From assembly GCA_026929865.2 (NCBI GenBank), contig CM049404.1:28966001-29030000 (forward strand): a stretch of 64,000 bases of DNA, in the 5' to 3' direction. The notes beneath the pieces were generated by a model, which ran no database searches, was not told where the DNA came from, and worked only from the letters and a program-made list of their open reading frames with translations. This DNA is from Hyperoplus lanceolatus. Its lineage: Eukaryota; Chordata; Actinopteri; Uranoscopiformes; Ammodytidae. The position numbers and the translations under genes are program-made. This document shows positions 1 through 13,600 of this stretch, piece after piece; positions within the stretch are counted from its first letter, which is position 1, and each line of letters opens with the position of its first letter.

Positions 1-94
1 ATTAGTTTCTTCTGCTTGGAGAGGTACGGTTCTGTCAGCTGAGGCTCTTCGTGGTCCAACTTCATCAACTCTGTCGCAGCGTTGGTTAGGTGTC
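1..94 (-). CDS. gdap1l1: gdap1l1 coding exon 4 (cut by window edge)
   Basis: The exon encodes HLTNAATELMKLDHEEPQL then TEPYLSKQKKL, matching the alpha-loop region of GDAP1L1. The acceptor is GTTCAG|GACACC. The exon 3/4 junction rebuilds the expected Arg codon A|GA. It continues past position 1. Confidence 0.9.
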
Positions 95-115
95 CTGAAC
101 ACACACACACACGCA

Positions 116-189
<74 letters not shown>

Positions 190-3100
190 ATGTTTTCAAA
201 GATGTACATCTTCAATAGGAACCAATGGACTTGAAGCTGAGAGTGACAGACAGGAAGTCAGAAGGTATTGAGAGACGGACTAACACTTTGTTGCTTTTGC
301 TTTTCCTTGTCAGTATGTAAGTACATCTTAATTATACAGTGATTTTAAAGTGCTTCACATACACTTGTATAAAAATATGTGACTGTGTGTTTTAACACTT
401 TGCCATTAATCTACTAAAATAAAATAAAAATATTGCGACAGAACCAGGATTTTGATTAGTATTTTACCTGCAGTAGTGATTTTAAATTTGACCCAGACCC
501 AGACTAGACAGTTGTTAATACTGAAGTGAAGAAATGTATATAAAACGGTCACAAAGTGCATAATTACACAGCAATTTAATGGAATAACTTAATGGAAAGA
601 GACATCACGATTGCTTTTATAGATACTGACCAAAGTGTGACCGGATAATTGATTCTGCTGCAGTATTTGGTCTATTCACGCTCAATGCTTTGATTTACAT
701 GGTGAGGCCATTACCTGAAGGGGAGGGGTCAGACTGGGCAGCCCCTTGGTCTCAGCCTTTGGGATGTATGAACCTGGCATCCCTACAGTGTGCTGTGCTA
801 AGGGCTTCTGTTAGGCATTGACTGGCTTCAAATTACACGGTATACAAATCACGTCGTGCCCATAAAAGCACGGATTTATTTGCAGGTGATGTGGAAAATG
901 CAGCAAGAGAGGTGAATAGCTTTGCATATATTATTTATGTCTGTCTGGTTTTTGTTTGAGAGACTCGATGGTCCCAAAGTTGAAGCTCATTTCGAGAGCA
1001 GGTACGTGTTGCCCTCAAAGGGGCTCGGACACCTGAAGTTTGACCTCTTAAAGGGCTCCATGAGGTTTTGTGCCCCCAACGGAGCCTTCAAGGCAGCGAT
1101 GCCTAACCTTAACCAGCTTGAAGGCTCCGTCGGGGGCACAAAACTCAAAACACCTCTTAAAGGTGCAGTCAGTGATTCTGGAGAAAGCTTGTTGTCAAAA
1201 TCAGTGAATATCTCCTCACGATCTGCTACCTGTCCGTACTGCAGTGCTTCTCAAATGGTGGGGCGTGCCCCCCTGGGGGGGCGCCGTGAGTTGTCAGGGG
1301 GGACGCGGGCTGCCTTGATTTCCAACTGACAACTTTTTAGTGCTAGCAAGCGAGATGTGTGCTTGTGTATGGTCATATTCGCGCGAAGGGCCGCGATTTG
1401 CAGTAAATAAATGTCCACTGTGTCTCCAAGTGTCTCTGTGGGCTATTTAAAAAGAAATCAAGCAAGTAGTAATAATAATAATAATAATAAAAAAACACCA
1501 CCATAACTATGTTTACAGTTAAAAAATGTTTGGAATGAAATGCAAACCTCAGTGAATCATTTGCTCTTGTTTCTCTGTCCAGAGATTTACACAGACTGAG
1601 CAGTCTTGTTTAAATGTTGCTAATAATCTGAACTTTGAATTTTTTCTAAGCTAATTTTTGTTAGCTAATTTGATAATAAGGTGATTGTATGCAGAATGCT
1701 CGTGCCAGAAACTCATACAGTGGTTTTGTACAGATAAATAAATAAATATTAGCAGGTTGTCAATAGTATTTCAATTTAGGGGGGGGGGGGGGGCCTAGGG
1801 GGGCATGACAGAAAATAATTGAGAACCACTGCCGTACTGTGTGTGTGCTAATAAGGATTAAGTGGTAATGTAATACACAGCCTATACTCTGTTAACTGGT
1901 ATGTAAACAAAGGGGGCCCAACGTAGCTAGCAAAATGTTGTTAACAGAGCCTAGGCTGTGTATTAACATGGCATCTTTTTATGGACAGGTAGTGGATTGT
2001 GAGGAGATCTTCACTGATTTTGACAAAAAGTGATTTTGACAACAAGCATTCTCCAGAATCGCTGACGTGCACTTATTCTAAGGGTGTACTTTTTCTTCAA
2101 TGAATAAATGATTCTTGTTGTCTGTACATAGTGTCCTGCCAAACCGATATATATTGATTGTATCAGTGTCAGTAGATTGGTGCAAGCAGCAGATGCCCTT
2201 GACCCTCCCTACTTGCTCTCTGTCGCAGAGGCAACACAGTGGGAAAGAACGTACACACTTGAAAATTGCACGTACTTGCACTCCAAAGTTAGTGTGAAGG
2301 GTTGCTTTGATGCATACTGATGTACAGTACCTGATAGTATGCGGCCAAACAAAGTATAAAGTTCATTTTGGTTTGATATTGATAGTACTGTAAGCTGTAT
2401 GAGTAAAATCTGTGAAATGCAAACATGGGAAACTGGTTAGTAACACACCTATAGACACACCTGCATTGACTCATAATACTTAATGTGTGTGAACATGCAT
2501 TAAGAAATGCAGCAGAACGCACTGTCACTTTAAATCAGGCTTAATCAGCAGATAATATGGGATGTTTCTTTGAAAACTCGCATGAACACTCCTTAAGATT
2601 TAGACAAGAACCCATACAAGCTGAGTCAGTAGCATCTTTTAAAGTAACTGTGTATCTTTAAGTTTTTCGCTTATTTGCTTTCTTGCCAAATGTTATGCTA
2701 GAAGATTGATATCTCTCTCACATCTGTTCTGCAAATATGAAGCTACAGCTAGTTATCAAGTTATTGTATGTGTTTTTCTATACTGTCTAGCATTTAGAGA
2801 ATGTTTTAACGATGAAAAATGTGTTACAAATGAAACGTTATGTCATAATTACTTAGCTTAGCACAATGGCTGGACACAGGTGAGGCAGTTAGCATCATGG
2901 CCCTGCCCAACCCATCTTCCAGCCCCTCTAAAGTTCACCCATTAACATGTTGTATTTGGGTTTAACCTTCACTTACTCCGTATTTCTGCGGTGGCGTACT
3001 TTGGGATCATAGAGTCTGTGGTGAGCTCGGGGTGGAGGATGCAGCCGTGTGTGTAAGCGTCCATGGGCAAACCGTCCAGTAGTGTGCGGTACTGATGCAC

Positions 3101-6100
3101 TCGCTCATGGAGAGGCGAGTCCGCATCCGGGACCAACTGTGTCACCATTTCTGTGGACAAAGAAAAACATCTTAAGGTGAGATATAAAGGGATTTTGAGA
3201 TTATTGTCTATTTTGCTTCTATAGCGTGTCTACTTTCATACTAGTATAAATAAAAAGGTCCAAAATGTACATTCAAGTGTTTATTTTACTAAACCTTGTC
3301 TGCTTGCGTGTGTGTATATTTCTCCTATACATCTTTATCAGACTTTATCTCGACATTAGTTTGTTTCAATACAAACATATCTCAACTTCTTCTTTCCATA
3401 ATCATTCTTAGCACTATTCTGAATGTTATTACATAAGGATTTGTTCATATGATACATTTTGTTCTTAAAAACATGCTGAAATAAATTTTTAAGACATGTG
3501 CAAGGTATTTTTTGATTCATATAATATTAATTATCTATAATAATTTAAAAAAAGAAAGAAAAAAACTGTGTAGAAAAAAGATTAAAAACAAATCTACAGC
3601 ACAGATGCACGCTCATATTCTCAGTATATTTTAAGTAACTTCCAAGAGCACCTGAGGTTTCTAAGCAACTGGTGTGAAGAGGGCTGAACCAAACCCCTTC
3701 CAAAATAACACAATGCTCAAAACAGTATGTAATGGTAACCTGGAAACAGATGACAACCCTCGCTCTCTGTACCACACACCACCACGTTTCACAAAGCAAG
3801 ACATTTAGACAAAAGCACTTATTTTCTGAACACCAGCAATCTTCTGTGAATTAATGTTGAGTTGAAAAAAGCAATTGTGTCAAAACTAAAAACACTTGGT
3901 GGGGCACTCGTGGAGTAGTGGTTAGAGCCCCCCCCCCCTCCCCCCCTCCATAGAGTCGCAGTCCTCTTCACAGCAGACCCGGGTTAGAATCCAGCACGGG
4001 TGGTTCTCTGTATGCCCCATTTCATCTCTGTCTCTCCAAAATCTGTCTAATAAAGTGAAAAAATGCCAGAAATTTTTTTTTAAAAATCTTAAAAACGAAC
4101 AAACAATACACATGTTTTTAACCCTGAGATGATATTCAAAGAAAATAAGAACTTAAGCACAGTTAAGTTACTTTATTAGTCAATGGTTACACTGTTATGT
4201 GTCTTTTCGCGTATAGTATTCATAGTAACACAAGGCCTCCGTTTCATATAAATACACATGGATTAATTGGGCTTCAACTGCTTCGCTGACCTGCTCTGGT
4301 CTATCTACCCACTGCTGCTCAGGTTAAAGAGATGGTTATAAATGAACAACTAAACAGACACTTTGGGAAACACACTTAATTAGTTTTTTCTATATTCCAC
4401 CCTTCGTTTGTTTAGGATTGGTTTGTGAGCGTTGAGTTTCTACAAGATGAATACACAAATTGCCCCTCGGGGACAATAAAGATTTATCAAATCAAATCAA
4501 ATCAAACATACATTATCCGTCCGTTAAAGGGCATGTAGTGCTGATTACTATAGCATTTCCTTTAAGTTATCATTAAGAATAGAGGGAGCGTCTAGCCGTG
4601 CTTTGTGTTAAGGTATTTAAATGCAGCTACAATCACTCCTACATTAACTAATTAGGACATATATTGCTTGTGTAAATCCATTAGAAAACAAAGGCAATGT
4701 AAAAACAAATGGCGGACTATTTCTTGGACAGACAAAAGGAGATTCTGGCAGCTTACTCCTTCCCCATTAGTAATTTTCACACTTGATTTACTTTTGCTAA
4801 TTGATGAATGTATTATCTTGAGTCGGAGCCAGGCTAGCTGTTTCCCCCTGTTTCAAGTCTTTATGCTAAGCTAACAGGTTGCTGGCTCCACCACAAATTT
4901 AAAGGCAAGGCAAGTTTATTTATATAGCACAATTCAGACACAAGGCCATTCAAAGTGCTTTACAGGGGCAAGATTAAAATACATAATACACATTAGAAAA
5001 GCGAATGAATAGAAATAAAACATTTAAAAGCTCATTAATAGAATTTAAAGTGACTATGAGGAAGAATAATGGTTGTATATCACAATGGTGAAGTTAAATC
5101 AACTTGGTTTAGTACATTTGGCAAACACAATAAGTGGAGGTCTTTAATCACTATATAAAAATAGCATTCTTTTCACTGATGGTCTCGTTTGCTTTTACGG
5201 ATCATTAACGATCATCAGAGGACAAATGAGACTGTTTCAGAAATATTTGAGAGTTCCTCGTATTGTTTTTTAACAGACGGATAGAAGAGTTGTATTGATC
5301 GTCTCATCCAACTCTCAGCCATAAAATCCCTTTAACAGCTTCGTCGTTTTATTTTGTGCTTTTTTTGGGGCTATTTCCCATAATGGTGAACTACTCCTTT
5401 TAAAAAGAGTTTCTTTTTGAGGGAACCAGCTTTTAACAGATGACTTAAAGAACAGTGTTCGCACAAATAACTTAAAACTGATTTATTGTGTGATCATGCA
5501 TCCTTTGCTCTATAGTTCATGTTTGTATTTGACTCTTGAATATATTGCTGCTCTCATCACTGTCAACATATTGTCGCATATTTGATCATTTCAGTCATTT
5601 CCTCTTTGTTATTGTGAGGACACGGAATCTTTCAGCTCTGTGAGAATGGTTACTGATTCACTCACTGTGAATCAGGTGTGTGTGGCACTGATTGGCTGAT
5701 TGAGTCCAGGTGTGAAGAGCTTATATATGCCCTGAGTGCTCTGTGCTGCTCATTGTCTCGCCCTCTGGGATTGTGAGAGGTTCTCTCTAAGTGTTCTCTG
5801 GCTTTAGTGTTCGAAAGAAAACTGTTGAATTCTTTGTGTTTTCAACTGCTTGTCAGCGGTGGCTTAGTTGGTAGTTTTAGTGTTGTCTTAAAGGTAGCCT
5901 ATGTGGCCCTTTACAGTTCTGTGTGTTTTTTGTTTTCTCCACTTCCCCATCTTCGTTATATCGATTTAGTGGTTATCCCTCCTGGGATAACTTGAAGACA
6001 CTCCTGGCTCCCCCCCCCTTTCTTCAGTTATTTCTTCCTGTTTAACTGTTTTTCTTTCTATTTTTGACTGTTTTCTTTCAAACGCTTCCTGTGCACAGGT

Positions 6101-8505
6101 GGTGAGAATTACTAGCATGTCTGCAAAAATACAATGCATTTGGTTCGTCCAAAGTAATTGTGATGTCAAATAAATAAATTCATCTAACTGGTGTTTTTCT
6201 GCCCTAATTCTTGTGTTAGTAGTACTAAGCGGGGCAGCTAGCATGCTGCACACACAGCTGGGAGGGTCAGTGTTTGAACTGAACGACCTGCTGCTAAGAC
6301 TCAGTATCAAGGCAGAGTATTGGTCACAGAGTAGAGAGAGCTCTTATCTCTAGCAAAGGGTCACAGCCACACAAATCATCGCTGACAACAACACAGCCAC
6401 AGATTCACAGATAGTCAGTCGGCTGCCCGGGCCAGAGGACATTTAGACCAATAGAAGGGCTTGAGGAGGGTGGAGCTGCACCTGGCAGAGCTCCAGACCG
6501 CTGAGTAATCAGTCCAGGGGACGGCACACCGACCTGGGCATGAGGAGCAGCGTCTACAGGCCTCTAGGTGGTTCATCCGTCGCAGCACGGGGTGGAAATA
6601 TTACGTCAGCAACTTAACAGACAAACCCATCTGGAGAAAAGGCAGATGCTCAAAATGTCTTGGGACGCAACAATGCACTGTGTATTACAGAGATATAAAG
6701 AGCAGCTGATAGTTTTTTGTATATCTTTTTTTAGCCTTTATTTAAACAGGTTAAATCTCATTAAGACAGAGAGAGGGTCATGTTGTGAGTCGACATGAGA
6801 GAACTAAACTCTGCAAAATAACAGACACTATTGACTATTTGGGACCTGAAACATTCACAAATGTTTACACACGTTTGTATCCACTTCAATACCCCTTCTG
6901 TACACACAGTGTACACTCATTTGCACTACTTGTGCATACATTGGACATTCACTATGCTGCTTCAATATGTACTACTTTGTTTATACATTTAAAATTCATT
7001 CATTTTCCTACTTTATAGATTTTCATATAGAAAGGTATATATTAGTTTAAGTTATGTAAATGCTGTTCATATATACGTATATATTGAGCACCTTGAGGAT
7101 TGCTGCACATTTCGTTGAACAATGTGTAATGACTATAAAATGATTATAATCTATTCTTTTTTAACATCCGAACTTGTCTGAAGAGAACCCAGTTGCTCAA
7201 ACTGTCTTAGAGCCCTCGCTTCACAATACAGAAATATCAAGAACAGCTGATCGTTTAGTAAATGATAAATGGACTTGACTTTTTAGCTGATTTTCTCAGC
7301 CCCAAAGCGCTTTACATTTCTTATCACATTCACCCATTCATACACACACTCATACACACACTCACACGCCGATGGTTTGATTGATCTGAATGTGATTGGA
7401 CAAAGAGATTTTCACACACTGTGCCCTCTCTGCTGCCTCGTAACAAAGCGCTGTGAAGCAGACTGAGTTTGGCAGCGGTAGAACAGTCTTGTTTTCCCGA
7501 GACATCTGCACTTTTCCAGTCGAGCTGCTGCTAGGGCCCATGGTGCCAGCTTTCATTAGGGATAAACGCTCAGAGAAAAAGCATGTCTGAAATAAGGGTC
7601 TTATCAGGCAGGTGGACTTCTGGCTAAAAGCATGTACAGGTGGAGGCCTTGTCTTTTTTTTTAAACACTGGCGGTAGATTCATTTAAAGGTGCTACAAGG
7701 AACTTTTATATATTTCTGAAACAGTCACATTTTTCCTCTGATGATCATAGATTAGTACATGCAACAGCAAACGAGACCATCAGTGCGAAGAATGCTATTT
7801 TTATATTGTTTTTCCTAATGCCTTTGTCATGGGTACACTCGTCTTTGTTCAGTAGCCTTACCCCTAACCCTGTGCCGGACAAAAACACCGTCAACAAAAT
7901 CCTAAAGTGAAACCCAGTCGGCTTATAGGTGTAATAGTCTCACCTTTAACCTGTCCCTGCTCTGCTCCGCACAGCTTAAGCACAAGACCAGCTCAATTCT
8001 CTGAACTGTTCCCCACCCTTTTATAGTGAATTCCAGCTCTTCTGCTATGGCCGTTGTTATGTGGCTCTTTAAGGCCAATGTGTAACTCTCTGTGTCCACT
8101 TGCGGCCCAAAAATGTGTCACACCGAACAGCTCACCGATTGGACAATGCTCTAGTATATAATCCGTTGCTCCACACTCCTGTCCAGTCGGTGGCATTTGC
8201 CGAGAACAATATCAAGAAGAAGAGAACTGTACGACAAAGCAATATTTTAGGCCAATACAGACAGGGATCTATTTTCTGCAGAGTCACTTAAGGCGATTTC
8301 TGCTTGTCCATTCTGGTGTTGCTACGGTGTGGTGTTATTACCTTCCATCGTGCTGACACTGTTCACTTTGTCTCACAACAGACTCTTGCCACGGTGCACG
8401 GCAGTGTTGTTTTGCAATGTGTGCATGCGTGGACCAAAAGACTGGAGCGGCCTGGTGGGGGCAGTATGAAGGAAACTGCACATACACGGACTGCTTTTGT
8501 CTATG

Positions 8506-8593
<88 letters not shown>

Positions 8594-9940
8594 GCCATCT
8601 ATCTCTATGAGGTAACACACTAACTATGCAGACAGTAAGGACCTCATACAACCCCACTTCAATAACACTGAACTGTCCCTTTAACTGAGCTGTTGCATTA
8701 GTCAATGATGTTACAGTTGCAGACTTCAAACATACTGGAGTTGTTCTAAAAATGAAATAAATCACATTACCTGCATGTAGCACACTATCAGATCAAGCTC
8801 AAATGAATGAGAACCAGACATCAAAGAGCAGGATCCTTCTATAGCCCTGTATTACTGAGAGAGCAGTCAACCAGATCATCTACAAAGCTTTTTGGGCTTC
8901 GCTGCTTCAAATGAATAACCACAACCTCGGGGCGCTCCGGTGGTGTAGTGGATAGAGCGCGTACCATATCGGCTCTGGCCTTTGTTGCAGTGGTCGAGGG
9001 TTCAAATCCGACCCGTGGACCTTTACTGCAGGTAATCCCCCCTCTCTCTCTGTCTCCCCATTTCAACTCTGTACTATCTAATAAAGCTTGAAAATGCCAA
9101 AAAAAAAATTATAACCACAACCTCGAAGAGGGTGCAGAAAACTAGAAGGCCTTCTCACCCAGCTCTGTCTGAGCCTTCGGGCTTTATTGTGTCATCCCTG
9201 ACTATTTATGTATTTTAACGTATAAGTACAGAGTGCTGTTCATATGCTATAGCAAAATGGTCAAATAATATCAATCAAGCTTGAGGAACAGTGACAAGCA
9301 CAATGTCCTGAGACGGTAACCCATGGGAGACAAATGTTGGGGACATATACAGTAGGATGACATATAACAGCAACATTCTCCTTAACAACAACTACCTAAT
9401 TCACCACAATCTGAAAGAAGCTAAGGAAAACTAGAAGCCTTCTCACCCAGTTCTCTTTGAGCTTGTCATAAGCAGTAACCCATGGGAGACACATTTTCAG
9501 GACATAAAGGACAACATAAAACAGCGGAGTTTACCTTAAATCACCTCTGAGATCAAATCATACCAGTCACTTAGTATTTGTATAACAAGAGCGAGCCAGT
9601 TTACTTTTGGAGTACAGCCTACAGTGATGAGTCATAAAGTGCACAGGGCAGTAGAGTTGGGTGGGTTTATGAATGAGTAAACAGGGTCTGCTTATGCCCA
9701 AAATTGTTCCAAAAATGACTAAGAATCTAGAGGGACGTTTTTGTCTCAAACTGGCCCTTGGCGACACACATGTGATTTATGGTTTTCCAGGGGCCATAGC
9801 CTTCAGCGTTGATCAATAGCTACAGAGGAAATATCAGGCTGCACTCTCCCAGTGTGCGGACGCTGGGTAAGCAAAGACAACTCACTGAGGCCAGCTGGCG
9901 CCCTTGCTCGCTGACAGTGTGTGTGTGTGTGTGTGTTTTT

Positions 9941-10026
<86 letters not shown>

Positions 10027-10531
10027 TGTGTGTGTATCTGTGTGCCTGTGTGTGTGTACTGTACTGTGAGACTGTGTAAGTCGCTGCGATGGTGTCTTTG
10101 CAGCAATGTCAGCGAGATGAACTGCTCTGATGAGATTAGATTCAATTAAAATGATCCCTGCGGTTTATATTATGGGGTTAACGAGTCACCAACAGTAGAG
10201 TGTGTGGACAACGATTAAAGAAACAGTTATTACTAAAACATCGAGTCCAATAAAACTAAAGATGTGTCAGAGTGTGAAACGGGCATTCTGAGGCCCTGTC
10301 GTGACTAAGATTCCGTCTCAACATCCATAAATGTCATGCACTGCCTCTTGTAGTGAGCAAACGTATACTATAGATGCACGGCCCTTAATCCAGTTATCCC
10401 ATAGACATGATGCGGTTATGTAATGTCCAGGGACCCTCTAACTAACCAGTGAAGGCCTAAGGGGAGAACTCTGATCTGGTTCACTGCTCCCTCAACAATA
10501 ATAATAATAATACTACTACTACTACTACAAC

Positions 10532-10621
<90 letters not shown>

Positions 10622-13600
10622 ATTTTATTTAAAGGCTCCTTTCACGACTCTCAAGGACACCGTACAATCAGATAAATACACAGTACAATCAATTGAATTA
10701 AAAACTGTTAAATTAAATTGGACAATGGATGAAGGTGATATGGTAAAATGGGAAGGGAAGGTCAGGAGGGGTATGCAAAATTGAAAAGGTGAGTTTTATG
10801 TTTAGATTTGCATGATTTTTAATAAAAGACTATAGAAGGATCCTGCTGTCTGATGTCTGGTTCTCATTCCTTTGAGCTTGATCCGATAGTGTGCTGCATG
10901 AAGGTAATTTAATTTATTTCATTTTTAGAACAACTCCAGTACGTTTGAAGTCTGCCACTGTAACAGCTTTCATTGTTATGCAACAGCTCAGGTAAGGGGT
11001 AAGTTCAGTGGTATTGAAGTGGGGTTGTAGGAGGTCCTTGAAGAGACTCTCTCTCTCTCTCTCCATGTCTACTCTGTGCTTAAACTGTCTATTAAAGATG
11101 TCAACACTCAAAAAAATATCCTTAAATAAAAAAAACGGGGGGGAACGGCATCAATAAATTAGAACCCCATTATTTTGGGCGACTGTGGCTCAGGTGGTTA
11201 AGCTGTTTGGCCAACGATCCTAGGGTTGTCGGTTCGATCCCGCCCGGCCACTTGTGTCATGGTCGTTGTGTCCCTGGGCAAGACACTTCACCCACCTTGC
11301 CTCGTGTGAATGTGTATGAGTGCTGTATGTTTGAGGTGGTGGTCGGAGGGGCCGATGGCGCAGAATGGCAGCTTCGCTTCTGTCAGTCTGCCCCAGGGCA
11401 ACTGTGGCTACTATCGTAGTTTACCACCACCAGTATGACTGTTTGTGAATGAATTGAACCTGGAACCCTGTAAAGTGCTTTGAGTCACAGAGAAATAAAG
11501 CACTATATAAATCCAATCAATAATTATTATTATTATCATCATCAGCAGTCCATTACCTCCTGTGAAGTTCTTCTCCAGATAGTCTATGATCTGGTTGTAG
11601 TCGCTGACGATGGCGTCTCCGTGCAGGAAGACAGGAACCTCCTCTCCCAGGTTCAGCCTCATGAACCACGGCTCCTTGTGCTCCTGCAGCGGCATGCTCA
11701 CGTCTCGCTCCTCACACACCAGGCCCTTCTCATGGATCACTAGACGCACCTGACAACACACACAAGCAACACAGCATGACTTAAAGGGGCACTGTGTAAC
11801 ATTTTAAGTAATTTATTAGCTAAAATCAATATCCTCATTCATAAATATGTCCTCATACCAGTTTACAGAGCCTAGTCTGTGTACAGTATAACTGTAACAC
11901 CAGAATTTTTTTAAGAGCAGTACCGACAGGTGAGGAGACCTTTAAATACATAATGAATCAATAAACATTTGAATATATGCATGAGATAATATGCAGAGGA
12001 GGGTGAGCTGGGGAACATTTTAAAAACACTATCTAGATGGTACAACACGGAAGAAAAAAAACAAGTGGACAACTAACGATCCATTTCATATGAAGTACAA
12101 ACAATGTAAATTTTCTGTTGAAGACACAAGCAGTTGCAATATCACCAAAAGCCAAGCACAGTGTCTAATCGCTTCAGATCTTACTCTATGAAACAAACAA
12201 AGGTGTTATGCATGTTTGTGTTTGGGGTAGAATAAATAGGCTTAGCTGAGATGTTTGTGTGGTCTGGCAAAAATAATGAGCTGCCCCAAAGCACTCCAGT
12301 TTGATGTAAAAAAAAATAACGTTTCAAGAAGACAGTCAGGATCCATTGCTAGCGGGTTGAAGGATAAGCCAAGGTCCATGGGGAACTATTAGTGGATATA
12401 AGATTAATCAAAGGAGATGACACTTGGAGCTATAAACTGCTACATTCAGGCTGCTTAGGAATAAAAGGCACAAATGGGAGCTTTGCAATGAACATGACCA
12501 GATACTGTATGTCTTTGTGGAATAAAAAGTGTATGATTTAGTAATATTAGTGATATCAATAGAGTAATTCTGATTCAGATAAGTGCAATGTCAACAAAAA
12601 GTGAAGGGCTATATTTTTTATGTTTTCATCTGTTTACCAATGGTTGAAACTAAATCAAGAGTTTTTGTATAACACTGTTAGATTTATTTAATTCTTTATT
12701 AAGATTTTTTACTATTGACAGATGCTCAAATTACAGAAAAATTACAGTTCAAACAACGTGTCATTTCCATTCCTGCATTTGGAAACATTTACAAAATTGT
12801 GAAAGTACAAAAATACTTAACAAAAATAAATGATATCTCAGTATCGACAAAGGAAACAGGTTAATACTCAGCAAAATGAATATTTGGATGCACTCATATA
12901 TGTGTATAAATTCACAAATTAATTAGAAATCAAATTATCACACATTTTAAATTAAAAGAACAAAACAAGAATGTATAGCGCATCGTATATCCCCACTGTC
13001 AGATGTTTTAAGGTCTCTCTGTGATGCCCACAATAACACACTCACTGTTTTCAGCGAGAGTTTGTTACATAATGATAATAATATTAGTCACTCCTTCGTA
13101 GAGATGCCAAGTAGTTCAACTGCTTCGGGGCACAAAATAAATAATCCCTCTTATTTGACGATTTGCAGTAATTTAAGCGTTGGCTATGATGCTGCTACAT
13201 GAGCTGTTCACAGTGGTGGAAAAGTAATAAGAACAATTTTGAGGTACGTGACTATTTGCATTTTATTCTGCTTTATAATTCCACTCCACCACATTTCAGA
13301 GGCAAATTATGTCCTTCAACTCTAGAAGATGGTCAAATGAGTTATTTTTAAAGCATTTTACATAAAAAAAAACATGATGATTAAAATAACATGCTGTTTG
13401 AATGAGCGGCTCCTATACTTTTACAACAAACAAAATAAATTGTGTTAAGTTGCAGTTTCACCCTTTCTCACATTTATTCATTTTACATAACAGTTTGAGA
13501 CCCCTCCCCCCCAATATTTGTTTTATTAATAGCCAATAATTCAATTTCAGAGAGAGAAAAATTGGTTTGTGCAGAGTTTTTATTCAACCCTGCAGATTAA

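Noticed and set aside
5640-6310. LTR-like or promoter-like segment (TATATA at about 5723, then a C-rich stretch)
   Set aside because: No matching second end, target duplication or internal viral-type sequence was found. It is left unclassified.
8304-8623. Open frames through the CTAT repeat
   Set aside because: Poly-(Leu-Ser-Ile-Tyr) is a translation of the tetranucleotide repeat.
8930-9010. Possible functional tRNA gene
   Set aside because: It has A and B boxes but is followed by a SINE body, poly-A and a target duplication; related copies occur elsewhere in the window.
9809-10149. Open frames through the GT repeat
   Set aside because: Cys-Val and Thr-His runs are simply the microsatellite.
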